From assembly GCA_022071945.1 (NCBI GenBank), contig JAJVIN010000001.1, forward strand, positions 124,001 through 188,000: a stretch of 64,000 nt of DNA, in the 5' to 3' direction. The DNA comes from Thermoanaerobaculia bacterium. GTDB lineage: Bacteria; Acidobacteriota; Thermoanaerobaculia; UBA5066. The notes under the pieces were generated by a model. That model was given only the letters and a program-made list of their open reading frames with translations, did not search any database and was not told the DNA's origin. The translations under genes were made by a program, and so were the position numbers. Below are positions 46,066 through 54,080 of the stretch, piece by piece; position 1 is the stretch's first letter; each line of letters opens with the position of its first letter.

Positions 46066-46875
46066 GTGGGAAAGCCCGTCGTTTTGACAATCGGGGGTTC
46101 GGACTCGAGTGGGAGTTCGGGAATCCAGGCCGATTTGAAGACCTTCGAAGCCCTGGGCGTCTTCGGGGCGAGCGCCATCACCGCCGTCACGGCCCAGAAC
46201 ACCCGGGAGATTTCCGAGGTCCACGACCTCCCGGCGGGGATCCTCAAGGCCCAGATCCGGTCCGTCCTGTCGGACATGGCGCCCCGAGCGGTGAAGGTGG
46301 GCCTGCTCACGACGGTTCCGGCGATCCGGACGGTCGGAGGGCTTCTCGAGAACGTCGATGCCGACATCGTCCTCGATCCGGTTCTCGTGGCTCGTGACGG
46401 GTTTCGGTATCTGCGTCCAGCGTCCGTGAACACGTTGATCCAGGAGCTCCTGCCCCGCGCGACCCTCGTGACGCCGAACTCGGCGGAGGCGGCGATTCTC
46501 TCGGGACTTCCCATCGCGAGCGAGGGAGACGCGAAGGCCGCGGCGAGGAAGATCCAGAGCTTCGGACCGAGGGCGGTGCTCATCAAGGGCGGACACGCGG
46601 AGGGGGAGCGCGTGAGCGCCGGGCTTCTGGACGGGCGCGAATGGCTCCTCTTCACGCATCCCCGGATCGAAACCGAGTGCACGCTCGGAACGGGCTGCAC
46701 GCTCTCCGCCGCCATCACGGCGTACCTCGCCCTGGGAGAGACGCTGCCCGACGCGGTCAGCCGGGGGATTGCGTTCGTTCGCCTGGCGATGCAGTGCGGC
46801 TCCCGGCTGGGGCACGGGCAAGGGCCCCTGGCTCAACACGAGGCGGGCCTCGAGATCTCGCCCGAGAAGGGCTGA
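46066..46875 (+). CDS. thiD: hydroxymethylpyrimidine/phosphomethylpyrimidine kinase
   Basis: A 269-residue ribokinase-fold enzyme making HMP pyrophosphate for thiamine synthesis. The substrate-binding GGSDSSGSSGIQADLKTF, TAVTAQNT, DPVLVARDG, IKGGHAEG and the anion-hole/catalytic GTGCTLSAAI are present. GTG start at 46066. It is divergent from the IscA-like gene and convergent with the next. No thiE, thiC or TPP riboswitch is visible beside it. Confidence 0.93.
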   Translation: MGKPVVLTIGGSDSSGSSGIQADLKTFEALGVFGASAITAVTAQNTREISEVHDLPAGILKAQIRSVLSDMAPRAVKVGLLTTVPAIRTVGGLLENVDADIVLDPVLVARDGFRYLRPASVNTLIQELLPRATLVTPNSAEAAILSGLPIASEGDAKAAARKIQSFGPRAVLIKGGHAEGERVSAGLLDGREWLLFTHPRIETECTLGTGCTLSAAITAYLALGETLPDAVSRGIAFVRLAMQCGSRLGHGQGPLAQHEAGLEISPEKG

Positions 46876-46885
46876 GGCGTGAGGC

Positions 46886-47359
46886 TCAGCCGGTGGGAGC
46901 GACTCTCCTCACGTGCTCGGCGAATCGATCGGGCGCATCCACCGAGAGGAGCAAGGAGAAGCCCTCGGTGGTCGGAAGATAGATCACCCGGTCGGTGGCG
47001 GTGAGGTAGATCAGGGCCTTCTCGCCGTTCTGGAGCTTGAACCAGCCGCTGCGGTAGCCCGGAACGGCGGTGCCCGCGGTGCGCCGCTTCAGGGCGAGTC
47101 CGGGCTCGGTTTGAAGATTGACGATCCGGACGGCGGCCCCCCTGAGGTGCGAGGCCGGGATCGTGCGTCCCCACAGATCGCCCTTGAGGGTGAGTCCCGA
47201 GGGGGAAAGCTCGAAGGTCGAGTGCCGGGCTCCCGCGATCGTCTTGGCGATCATGAACCCGGTGACCGCGAAGACGACGATCAGGATCGCCGGGATGAAC
47301 CAGAGCGCATTCGTGGCTTTCCCGACGGGCGGGATCATCGTGTAGACGGCTGAGTCCAT
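46886..47359 (-). CDS. membrane-anchored protein with possible PH-like domain
   Basis: A 157-residue protein. The ATG at 47359 follows GGAGGTGCGC. A TM helix (ALWFIPAILIVVFAVTGFM) near the N-terminus is followed by a beta-rich domain (FELSPSGLTLKGDLWGRTI to VIYLPTTEGFSLLLSV). This resembles bacterial PH-type domains. The C-terminal segment SVDAPDRFAEHVRRV fits such domains. Function is unknown. Confidence 0.65.
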   Translation of the reverse strand: MDSAVYTMIPPVGKATNALWFIPAILIVVFAVTGFMIAKTIAGARHSTFELSPSGLTLKGDLWGRTIPASHLRGAAVRIVNLQTEPGLALKRRTAGTAVPGYRSGWFKLQNGEKALIYLTATDRVIYLPTTEGFSLLLSVDAPDRFAEHVRRVAPTG

Positions 47360-47541
47360 GCGCACCTCCGAGGGCGAGATCATGTCTCATTCAACGGAGG
47401 CGGTCGAGATGTTCCGGATCCAGGAACTCAACTGCGGTTATCGAACAGTTCCTCCAGGAGCAGCCGGCACCTTACCGGGAGGCGCTCCGGCGGGCAATGG
47501 TCCAGAAGGTCAGCTCACGCCGCGCCCACCAGGCTGGCGAT

Positions 47542-49311
47542 TCACTCCACCACCTTCAGCATCCTCACATCCACATCGAGGCGCTCTCCCCCGCCACCCA
47601 CGTAGATCGTTCCCGAAGTCGGGGTCGCGTCGACATAGGTGCGGCCGACCGCGACGCGAATGTGATCGGTCTGGGTGAGGATCCCGTTCGTCGGGTCGAA
47701 GCCCTTCCAGCCGATCTCGGGCAGGTAGACCTGGATCCAGGCGTGAGAGGCCTCGGCCTGCCTCTGGTTCGGATGCTTCGGTCCCGTGTAGATGTACCCG
47801 CAGACATAGCGGGCCGGCACTCCGAGAAGGCGCGCCAGGCAAATGAAGAGGTTCGTGAAGTCCTGACAGACGCCCTTCCGGTTCACATACACCTCGAAGG
47901 GCGTCGTGTAGACGTTCGTCGCCCCTTGCCTGTACTCGTACTCCTTGAAGATCGTGGAGTTGATGTCGAGGAGCGTGTCGAAGAGGTCGAAGTCGTTCCT
48001 CTTCGCAAAGCTCATCGCGTAATCGACGAGCTCCGACAGCTCGCTCTCGGGCAACTCCTGTGGCAGCAGGAACGGTTGCAGAACTTGCCGCTGCCAGGGC
48101 ATCCAAACGAGAGGGATCGTCGTGCGGGCATGGATGGGCCGGAAGCTGAGGGGGTCAGTGTCGAGCACCTCAACCGTCGAGGCTGACTCGATCGTCAGGA
48201 CGCTGTACGGCCGCTCGATCACGACCTTGCGGGTCCGGTTCCCGAAGACATCCTCGAACTCGCCCCGGACTCCGTTCGGTAGCTTCTCTCCGTCCACGGT
48301 GATCGTCAGCTGGTTATTGATCAGCGTCTGCAACCGGTCGTGAACGGGCAACAGACGGAACGCGTGCGAGCTCCTCTCGACGGCCTTCGAGTAGTTGTAC
48401 TCGGTTCTGTGGGTCACGAAGAAACGCTGGATCTCCGCCACCTTGGGCCGCTTCTGAGCCGAATGCGAGCTCAGTGCCGGGGTGTCAGGGCTTCCCTTCC
48501 CCGGTTTCACGTCCGGTGCGATCTCGGTCCGGATCTTCCCCTGCCGGATGACGAGGAGGTGTCCCGGTTCGAGCTGCCTCCACGGAATCGGATTGCCGCC
48601 CGGGGCCGGCTCGAGCTGGTCGGAGCAGAGGATGACACCCTTGCGGCTCCTCACTCCCCGCCTCGTCAGATCGATCCTCAGGTCGGCGTCCCCGAACTCG
48701 AGGTTCCCGTAAGGGGGAAGGAGCTCCCAGACGTAGAGCTTACCGACCTCGTTGATGTCAGCGTAGGCGCAAAGGTCGTGGCCGTCCGTCAGGAGGGTCG
48801 TGACCGTGCCATGGCGATTGAGCTCGGCGAACCACTCCCTGAGAGTGGCGGGATCCGCCTCGCCAAGGCTCTTCCACCCCTTCTTCGCCATCCGGTTGAG
48901 CAGCTCGCAAAACATGGTCTCGGTGTCCGTCGACCCGACCGGTTCGAACGGAGAACTGGCATCGGGGGTGAGACGGTCCCTCAGGCTCCCGCCGTGGGCC
49001 AGGAGCCAGTCGCGGCCGCCCCAGCTGCGCGAGAACGGCTGCGTGTTGGCATCGCTGATGTGGCCCCATGTGGCGATGCGGATGTGGAGCAGGAACAACG
49101 AGGAAGCCAGATGTTCCCAGGCCTTCACGAGCTCGCTCCGGATGCTCCCTTCCGGCGGTGTCGGTTCTTTCAGGACCGAGGCCGAGGGCTCGCCGCCGGG
49201 GTAGTACCCGATTCCCCAGCCATCAGGCGGCTTTCGTCCGGGTCTCAGGCAATGGAGATCGAATGACGGAGCGAGCTCCCCCTCGAAGGACATCCCGAGG
49301 TAGTTCGGCAT
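47542..49311 (-). CDS. pseudo-class II amidotransferase/transglutaminase fusion
   Basis: A 589-residue fusion. Residues ~1-270 have the class II glutamine amidotransferase NTN fold (DGWGIGYYPG, HIRIATWGHISDANTQPF, GSTDTETMFCELL). The nucleophile Cys expected at position 2 is Pro (MPNYLGMS), and the oxyanion-hole HNG reads HGG, so the domain looks inactive. Residues ~295-589 carry a bacterial transglutaminase N-domain (THRTEYNYSKAVERSSHAF) and a core with an intact triad: Cys in KGVCQDFTN, His in ASHAWIQVYLP, Asp in FDPTNG. Such proteases/transamidases accompany alpha-E and ATP-grasp amidoligases, found here 10 kb to the right. Confidence 0.85.
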   Translation of the reverse strand: MPNYLGMSFEGELAPSFDLHCLRPGRKPPDGWGIGYYPGGEPSASVLKEPTPPEGSIRSELVKAWEHLASSLFLLHIRIATWGHISDANTQPFSRSWGGRDWLLAHGGSLRDRLTPDASSPFEPVGSTDTETMFCELLNRMAKKGWKSLGEADPATLREWFAELNRHGTVTTLLTDGHDLCAYADINEVGKLYVWELLPPYGNLEFGDADLRIDLTRRGVRSRKGVILCSDQLEPAPGGNPIPWRQLEPGHLLVIRQGKIRTEIAPDVKPGKGSPDTPALSSHSAQKRPKVAEIQRFFVTHRTEYNYSKAVERSSHAFRLLPVHDRLQTLINNQLTITVDGEKLPNGVRGEFEDVFGNRTRKVVIERPYSVLTIESASTVEVLDTDPLSFRPIHARTTIPLVWMPWQRQVLQPFLLPQELPESELSELVDYAMSFAKRNDFDLFDTLLDINSTIFKEYEYRQGATNVYTTPFEVYVNRKGVCQDFTNLFICLARLLGVPARYVCGYIYTGPKHPNQRQAEASHAWIQVYLPEIGWKGFDPTNGILTQTDHIRVAVGRTYVDATPTSGTIYVGGGGERLDVDVRMLKVVE

Positions 49312-49411
49312 CGCCGAGAGCGTAACCCGAGACGAGCTTCGCTGGCGTCGGGCCCTGCCACGTCTCTCTCATTCGCGGCGCCCGAGCCACGCGCGGGGAT
49401 TCCCTGACGGT

Positions 49412-50047
49412 TTACGAGCCTGCCGCGCGGCAGTAAGACGCGTTGATTTCCGCCTCATCCCGGCCGGAGACGCCGAGATCGACGAGGAGTCCGTCTGTCA
49501 GGCCATAGATCCAGCCGTGGATCGCAAGCGAGTGCCCGCGAGCCCAGGCATCCCGAACTACCGTGGTGTTCGAGACGTTCCGCACCTGCTCGATGACATT
49601 CAACTCACAGAGGCGCGCGTATTCGTCGTCCTCTGCGAGAGAAGCAAGACGGTGGCGGTGCTTCTCCCGGACGTCTCCGATATGCCTCAGCCAGTTGTCG
49701 ACAAGGCCGTGCCGCTCGCCCACGAGAGAGGCGCGAATTCCCGAACAGCCATAGTGGCCGCATACGATCACGTGAGAGACCTTCAGCACGTCGACGGCGA
49801 AGTGAAGGGCAGACAGGGCATTCAGGTCGCTGTGGACGAAGATGTTCGCGATGTTGCGGTGAACGAAGAGCTCCCCGGGGCGCAGGCCCACGATCTGATT
49901 GGCGGGAACACGGCTGTCAGAGCAGCCGATCCAGAAGTAGGGCGGTGCCTGCTGCCGGCACAGGCGGGTGAAGAACTCCGGATCCGACTTCCGGAGCTCG
50001 CCGGCCCAGACTCGGTTGTTCTCGAAGAGCTGGGGAAGGTGCTTCAT
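49412..50047 (-). CDS. can: beta-carbonic anhydrase
   Basis: A 211-residue zinc enzyme interconverting CO2 and bicarbonate. Zinc ligands and the active-site Asp/Arg pair are in WIGCSDSRVPANQI and VCGHYGCSGI. The NIANIFVHSDLN and SLAIHGWIYGLTDGLL regions match the Can/CynT type. Start ATG at 50047. An alpha-E-like remnant lies directly behind the start. Confidence 0.95.
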   Translation of the reverse strand: MKHLPQLFENNRVWAGELRKSDPEFFTRLCRQQAPPYFWIGCSDSRVPANQIVGLRPGELFVHRNIANIFVHSDLNALSALHFAVDVLKVSHVIVCGHYGCSGIRASLVGERHGLVDNWLRHIGDVREKHRHRLASLAEDDEYARLCELNVIEQVRNVSNTTVVRDAWARGHSLAIHGWIYGLTDGLLVDLGVSGRDEAEINASYCRAAGS

Positions 50048-50050
50048 CGC

Positions 50051-50158
50051 GGGCCCTTTCTGATCACGCTGCGGATTCCGGCCGTCTCGTCGACGACGTG
50101 GGTCAGGACGTCGTGGATGCCCGCGGGGTTCGACCCGGCCTTCTGGGCGCGGAGAAGA
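50051..50158 (-). pseudogene. 3' fragment of an alpha-E gene, copy 1
   Basis: Read leftward, this ~108-base stretch translates to a near copy of the alpha-E C-terminus at 58.9 kb ([19 protein letters not shown] versus [19 protein letters not shown]). It starts directly at the hicB stop codon and has no start of its own, so it is a remnant and not a gene. Confidence 0.75.
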
Positions 50159-50380
50159 TCACGCGACTTCCTGCATGGGCCGCACTCGAGGCGCCGGGAG
50201 GGTGCGGCCTTCCGATTCGAAATGCTGGATGACCTGATCGACGACCTCGCACAAGTCGTGGTAAACGCGAACGGGATCGTCGCCGTGAATCCCCGTTATG
50301 AGGTCCGGGCACTTCCCGAGATAGGCATTGTCCTCCTCGCTCCATTCCACCCACTTGTGATACCGATCGCTCGCTTTCAC
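50159..50380 (-). CDS. hicB: HicB-like antitoxin
   Basis: A 73-residue HicB-type protein, the partner neutralising HicA. It shows the partial RNase H-like fold VEWSEEDNAYLGKCPDLIT, GIHGDDPVRVYHDLCEVVDQ and a short tail. The C-terminal DNA-binding domain of longer HicBs is absent. The GTG at 50380 follows GGAGG seven bases upstream and overlaps the hicA stop (GTGA). A truncated second copy lies at 50833-51005. Confidence 0.75.
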   Translation of the reverse strand: MKASDRYHKWVEWSEEDNAYLGKCPDLITGIHGDDPVRVYHDLCEVVDQVIQHFESEGRTLPAPRVRPMQEVA

Positions 50381-50577
50381 CTCGATACCTCCTCGACTGC
50401 GTGGCGAGCCTGCTTCTCCTGATAGGGCTTGGCGTCGTCTCCGGGGCTGCCCCTGATCGTGACGGCGCCAGGGAAACGAATGTGCGTGAACGTGCGATGC
50501 GAGCCCTTGCCTCCGCACTGGGTTTCCATGAACCCCGCGCTGATCAGATCCCTTATCAGGTCTCGAACTCTTCGCAC
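50377..50577 (-). CDS. hicA: HicA-like mRNA interferase toxin
   Basis: A 66-residue protein of the HicA dsRBD-like fold: VRDLIRDLISAGFM, the catalytic-His segment GGKGSHRTFTH and VTIRGSPGDDAKPYQEKQA. HicA toxins cleave mRNA when free of HicB. The toxin-first order and the 4-base overlap with hicB are typical. Start is GTG 50577. The active-site His is kept, so it may be functional. Confidence 0.75.
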   Translation of the reverse strand: MRRVRDLIRDLISAGFMETQCGGKGSHRTFTHIRFPGAVTIRGSPGDDAKPYQEKQARHAVEEVSR

Positions 50578-50712
50578 GACGCCATCAGCCCGCGCCCGCC
50601 GAGAAGTCGAAGCGTCCGGGTTGGGTGAGTCTCATCGGCCTAAAAAGTACTCACCGGCGGGACCGAATGTCAAGGAAGTGACCCGCCTGGGACCGCCTGC
50701 CCGCGAGACCCA

Positions 50713-50832
50713 CCCCACCCCGAGACGCTCATCCCGGATCAGGTTGCAGATCCCCGCTGTCTCGTCGACCACATGGGTGCGGAGCTCATGGAAGCCCGCG
50801 GGCTTCAACGGGGCCCTCCGGGCGCGGAAGAG
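50713..50832 (-). pseudogene. 3' fragment of an alpha-E gene, copy 2
   Basis: The leftward translation ([20 protein letters not shown], ending LGVG) matches the alpha-E C-terminus at 58.9 kb, with the native stop codon changed to a Trp codon. As in copy 1, it abuts the stop of a hicB sequence. No upstream alpha-E sequence is present. Confidence 0.75.
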
Positions 50833-51005
50833 ATCAAGCGACATCCTGCATGAGCCGGACTCGAGCCACCGGGCTGGTGCGGCCTTCCGCACCTGAACGA
50901 AGCGAGAACTCATCGACGACCTCGCACAAGTCGTCGTGATCACGAACGGGATCGTCGCCGTGAATTCCGTTCATGAGGTCCGGGCTCTTCCCGAGACAGG
51001 CATCT
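50833..51005 (-). pseudogene. 5'-truncated hicB copy
   Basis: Reading leftward to the TGA at 50833-50835, about 54 codons align with the C-terminal three quarters of hicB (GIHGDDPVRDHDDLCEVVDE versus GIHGDDPVRVYHDLCEVVDQ). The frame is open, but the N-terminus and hicA are missing. Confidence 0.78.
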
Positions 51006-51082
51006 CGCCCTTTGGGTGCCCGTGGCGAGTGGTCGAGCGTCTCGAGCCGCCCTTCCGTCTCCGAGCCGGGGAGACCAGATCT

Positions 51083-53821
51083 TCAGTGCGCGGGGCGGTT
51101 CGCGCTCGCGAGAGCTTCGTCAACCAGAACGGCTGGCAGCAGCCCTTTCCGGAGGAGCTTTCGAAGGCTTCGTCCAGTCTGCTGCGCCCTGTCGAGTTGC
51201 CCAGTGGCGACCAGTGCCTGTACTTGCAGGGCGCGGGCGAGTTCGAGGGTTTGGCGGATCATGAAGTCGTCACGAGAGCGAACTTCCCACGTCTCGACGG
51301 TCCGGGTGATCTCACCCAGTGATTCTCGGCTCCGGCCCAAGCCGAGAAGGACGGCGCAACGAGCGAGCGCGATTTCGAGGGCGGCGTCAGGGCTGTCGCG
51401 AAGGGAACTCTCGAGCAAGACGAGATCGTCCGGATTCGTCCTTCCCAGGCGCCAGCGGGCGAGCACGGCGATGGCATCACCTTCGGGGAAGTAGGCCCAC
51501 GAGCGGACCGCGGTGTCGGCTTCCGTAATCTGGTCCCACCAGAGGTGCGCCCGCGCGTGGTAGCACCCCTGCTGAGAGGGAGAAATGAAACCTGCGGTTC
51601 GCCGTTCGAAGCTCGAGACAGTAGCCGCCAACGGGGTGTTCTGGCGAAGTTCGGTGTGGATTCGCAGGAGAAAGTGATAGGCATCGTACTGACCCCGAAA
51701 CGACGGGGTCTGGCGTGTCAGCTCGGCGAGGAGTTCGGAAGAAGTCTCCAGGTCTCCCGCCAGCGCCTGCATGTGAGCGAGCCAGAACGTGACTTCCTGG
51801 GTTTGCCGCCCCTGAACACGATCGGACAGGAGAAGGTCACGAGCCTTCAACGGGCTTCCCGTCCTTGCCAAGGCTCGCGCTGCCGCCACGGTCAATGCGG
51901 CTCGATAGGGACGCTCGCGGAGGAGCGGGGCTGCCTCGACCGTGATCCGAGCGATCGCGTTCTCGACATCCACGGGCCCGGGGGTGACGTCGCCGCGATA
52001 CAACTCGGCGAGGCGGTCCAGGAACCACAGCCTGAGAGCTGACAGATCTCGCATCGCGTTGGGTCCGGCGACAGGGTTTCCGAATCGATCCAAGGAGACC
52101 CGCGATCCCACAGGGCCGAGGAGGACCCTGTCCGGCGTGATGCTAGCGATGGGGAGGGAGCCAGCTTCGGGACCGTCCTGCAGAATCGTGTACCAGAGCA
52201 TCCGGACCTCACCATCATTGAGAATGCGGAAGTCAGGGCGAATGAGGACGTGTCGTTCCGCTGGCGGCTTGGGATTCCGGCCCGGCGTGGGAATCAGCAT
52301 CTCCATCATCGATAGGCCGTGGCCAAGGCGGTTATTGACGGCGGTCACGATGAGGTGTTGAGGGCTGTTCCGAGCGGCTCGCGCGTCCCGGATTACACCC
52401 GAGTGCAGGAGTACAGTCTCCCACACGCGCTGGACGGGCCAGTAGACTATGAGCGCGTTCGGATAGAACACGCGATGCCTGGCCTTCACGATCACCTCGC
52501 TGACACCGTCACCGTCGATGTCGTCGAGAAGCGCTTCGGGCCAGAAAGCCTTCGCGAAATCGAAGCTCCATTCGGTCACCAGGTCCTCGAGTTTCACATC
52601 CTCGATGACGGCGCCCCAGGCGTCCAGAATCAGGACCCGGGAAGGGCGGAAGACTTCATCGGTCTTGAGGGGAGGAGGGCTCAGGCACAGCACGGTTCCC
52701 TTCCCTCCCAATCGCGGAAGACGAGCCTCGAGCGCCTGAGTAATCGGCAAGTCGAAACGTCGCTCCCAGACGACCCGTCCCGCTTTCCGCTGACCCCTTG
52801 CCATGGTCTCGGCGAGAACGACCTCCTCCGCCTTCGAGAGATCCCTCCAGGAAATCCAAGATGCCGCGATCAGAAGGCTCATGATCAGGAAGGCAGCTGC
52901 TCGGAGGCGCCCGCGCCTCAGGGCCCGTTTGATGGATCGGGTGACTCTTTGAGCCTCGAGCGCGGCCAGTGCGGCGGCCGCCGTCTGGAACCGGTCCTCT
53001 GGACGCTTTTCGAGAAGCCGACCGACGAGCGCCACGAGCCATTTCGGGCAGTCGGGCCTCAGAGCCCGGAGGTTCGGTGGTGGATTTGTCCGGTGCTTGC
53101 GGGCAATCTCGAAGACCGAACCGCCCTCGAAGGGGAGCCTGCCCGTGAGCAAATGAAAGAGGGTGACGCCCAGGGAGTAGATGTCGGACCTTTCGTCAGG
53201 ATGCCGTCCCTCGAACACCTCCGGGGGGAGATACGCCGGCGTCCCTGCCTCCGTAACCGTCTGGGAGACCTCACTTCCCGCGGGAAGAGGACGAGCGAGG
53301 CCGAAGTCTCCGAGCTTGATCGCCCCGCCTGAATCCAGAAGCAGATTCGAGGGTTTGATGTCGCGGTGCACGACGCCCTGCGCGTGCAGATAGGCGATGG
53401 CCTCGAGCGTCTGCCGCGCGATCGCGATCGCTTCGTCGATGGGGAGCGGCCCGGACCGCAGGCGCTCTGTGACGGCGCCGCCGGGGATCCATTCCATGAC
53501 GATGGCGGGCGAGCCACCGCCATCCAAGAACTCGAAGATCCGGACCAGTCTCTGGTGAAGAAGCGTTCGGCCGAGCCGAACCTCACGCTTCAGCCGCTCG
53601 CGCCCGATATCGTCGAGCCCCGAACGGTAGACCTTGATGGCGACGAGGCCGCCGATTTCACTGTCCCTGGCGAGGTAGACGTCAGCCTGCCCGCCCGACC
53701 CGATCTTTCTGAGGATCTCCCAGCGGGGTGCCAAAGTCGGGGGGCGCGAACGGTCCTGCGCGCCAGGCTCTGGCGACCAGGTTTCCGTCTCGAATGAACC
53801 GATCGGCCTGTCCGGGGACAC
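51083..53821 (-). CDS. Pkn-type Ser/Thr kinase with extracytoplasmic TPR-like domain
   Basis: A 912-residue membrane kinase. Residues ~33-295 are a complete Hanks-type kinase: glycine loop IGSGGQADVYLA, VAIKVY (Lys), VVHRDIKPSNLLL, GDFGLARP and TPAYLPPEVF. A TM helix (AAAFLIMSLLIAASWISW, ~residue 320) separates it from a ~570-residue extracytoplasmic part. That part includes an FG-GAP/EF-like DDIDGDGVSEVIV and then helical TPR-like repeats (LARTGSPLKARDLLL, MQALAGDLETSSELLAEL). GTG start. The ligand is unknown; neighbours are the dockerin/cohesin pair and a hicAB module. Confidence 0.88.
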   Translation of the reverse strand: MSPDRPIGSFETETWSPEPGAQDRSRPPTLAPRWEILRKIGSGGQADVYLARDSEIGGLVAIKVYRSGLDDIGRERLKREVRLGRTLLHQRLVRIFEFLDGGGSPAIVMEWIPGGAVTERLRSGPLPIDEAIAIARQTLEAIAYLHAQGVVHRDIKPSNLLLDSGGAIKLGDFGLARPLPAGSEVSQTVTEAGTPAYLPPEVFEGRHPDERSDIYSLGVTLFHLLTGRLPFEGGSVFEIARKHRTNPPPNLRALRPDCPKWLVALVGRLLEKRPEDRFQTAAAALAALEAQRVTRSIKRALRRGRLRAAAFLIMSLLIAASWISWRDLSKAEEVVLAETMARGQRKAGRVVWERRFDLPITQALEARLPRLGGKGTVLCLSPPPLKTDEVFRPSRVLILDAWGAVIEDVKLEDLVTEWSFDFAKAFWPEALLDDIDGDGVSEVIVKARHRVFYPNALIVYWPVQRVWETVLLHSGVIRDARAARNSPQHLIVTAVNNRLGHGLSMMEMLIPTPGRNPKPPAERHVLIRPDFRILNDGEVRMLWYTILQDGPEAGSLPIASITPDRVLLGPVGSRVSLDRFGNPVAGPNAMRDLSALRLWFLDRLAELYRGDVTPGPVDVENAIARITVEAAPLLRERPYRAALTVAAARALARTGSPLKARDLLLSDRVQGRQTQEVTFWLAHMQALAGDLETSSELLAELTRQTPSFRGQYDAYHFLLRIHTELRQNTPLAATVSSFERRTAGFISPSQQGCYHARAHLWWDQITEADTAVRSWAYFPEGDAIAVLARWRLGRTNPDDLVLLESSLRDSPDAALEIALARCAVLLGLGRSRESLGEITRTVETWEVRSRDDFMIRQTLELARALQVQALVATGQLDRAQQTGRSLRKLLRKGLLPAVLVDEALASANRPAH

Positions 53822-54080
53822 CGGCGAATTCTATCGGAGGGGGGATGCACAGGCCGCGGCCAGCGTGCGGAAGTCAGGTCCGAGATTGGACTGTAAACGC
53901 CCTTTACAGGATGTTCGGTTTCCTACCAGGAACCGCCAGCGAGAAGCCACTGAATCCGGCATGTCGATTGCGCACCAGCTTTCGGGAGTCATCGCCGGAC
54001 GTCATGGTGAGCCGCGGCCGTGCGTGCGGGAAGCGACCGAATTCGCAGCATCCCTTGCGGGAGAAAGTAGAGGAGTGCCG
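53822..54080. promoter_or_regulatory. divergent intergenic region with a 7-5-7 palindrome
   Basis: This separates the divergent kinase and dockerin genes. CTGTAAA (53891-53897) and TTTACAG (53903-53909) form a perfect inverted repeat around CGCCC, in an otherwise GC-rich tract. It could be an operator or a short hairpin. AGAGGAG before 54081 sets the next start. Confidence 0.4.
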
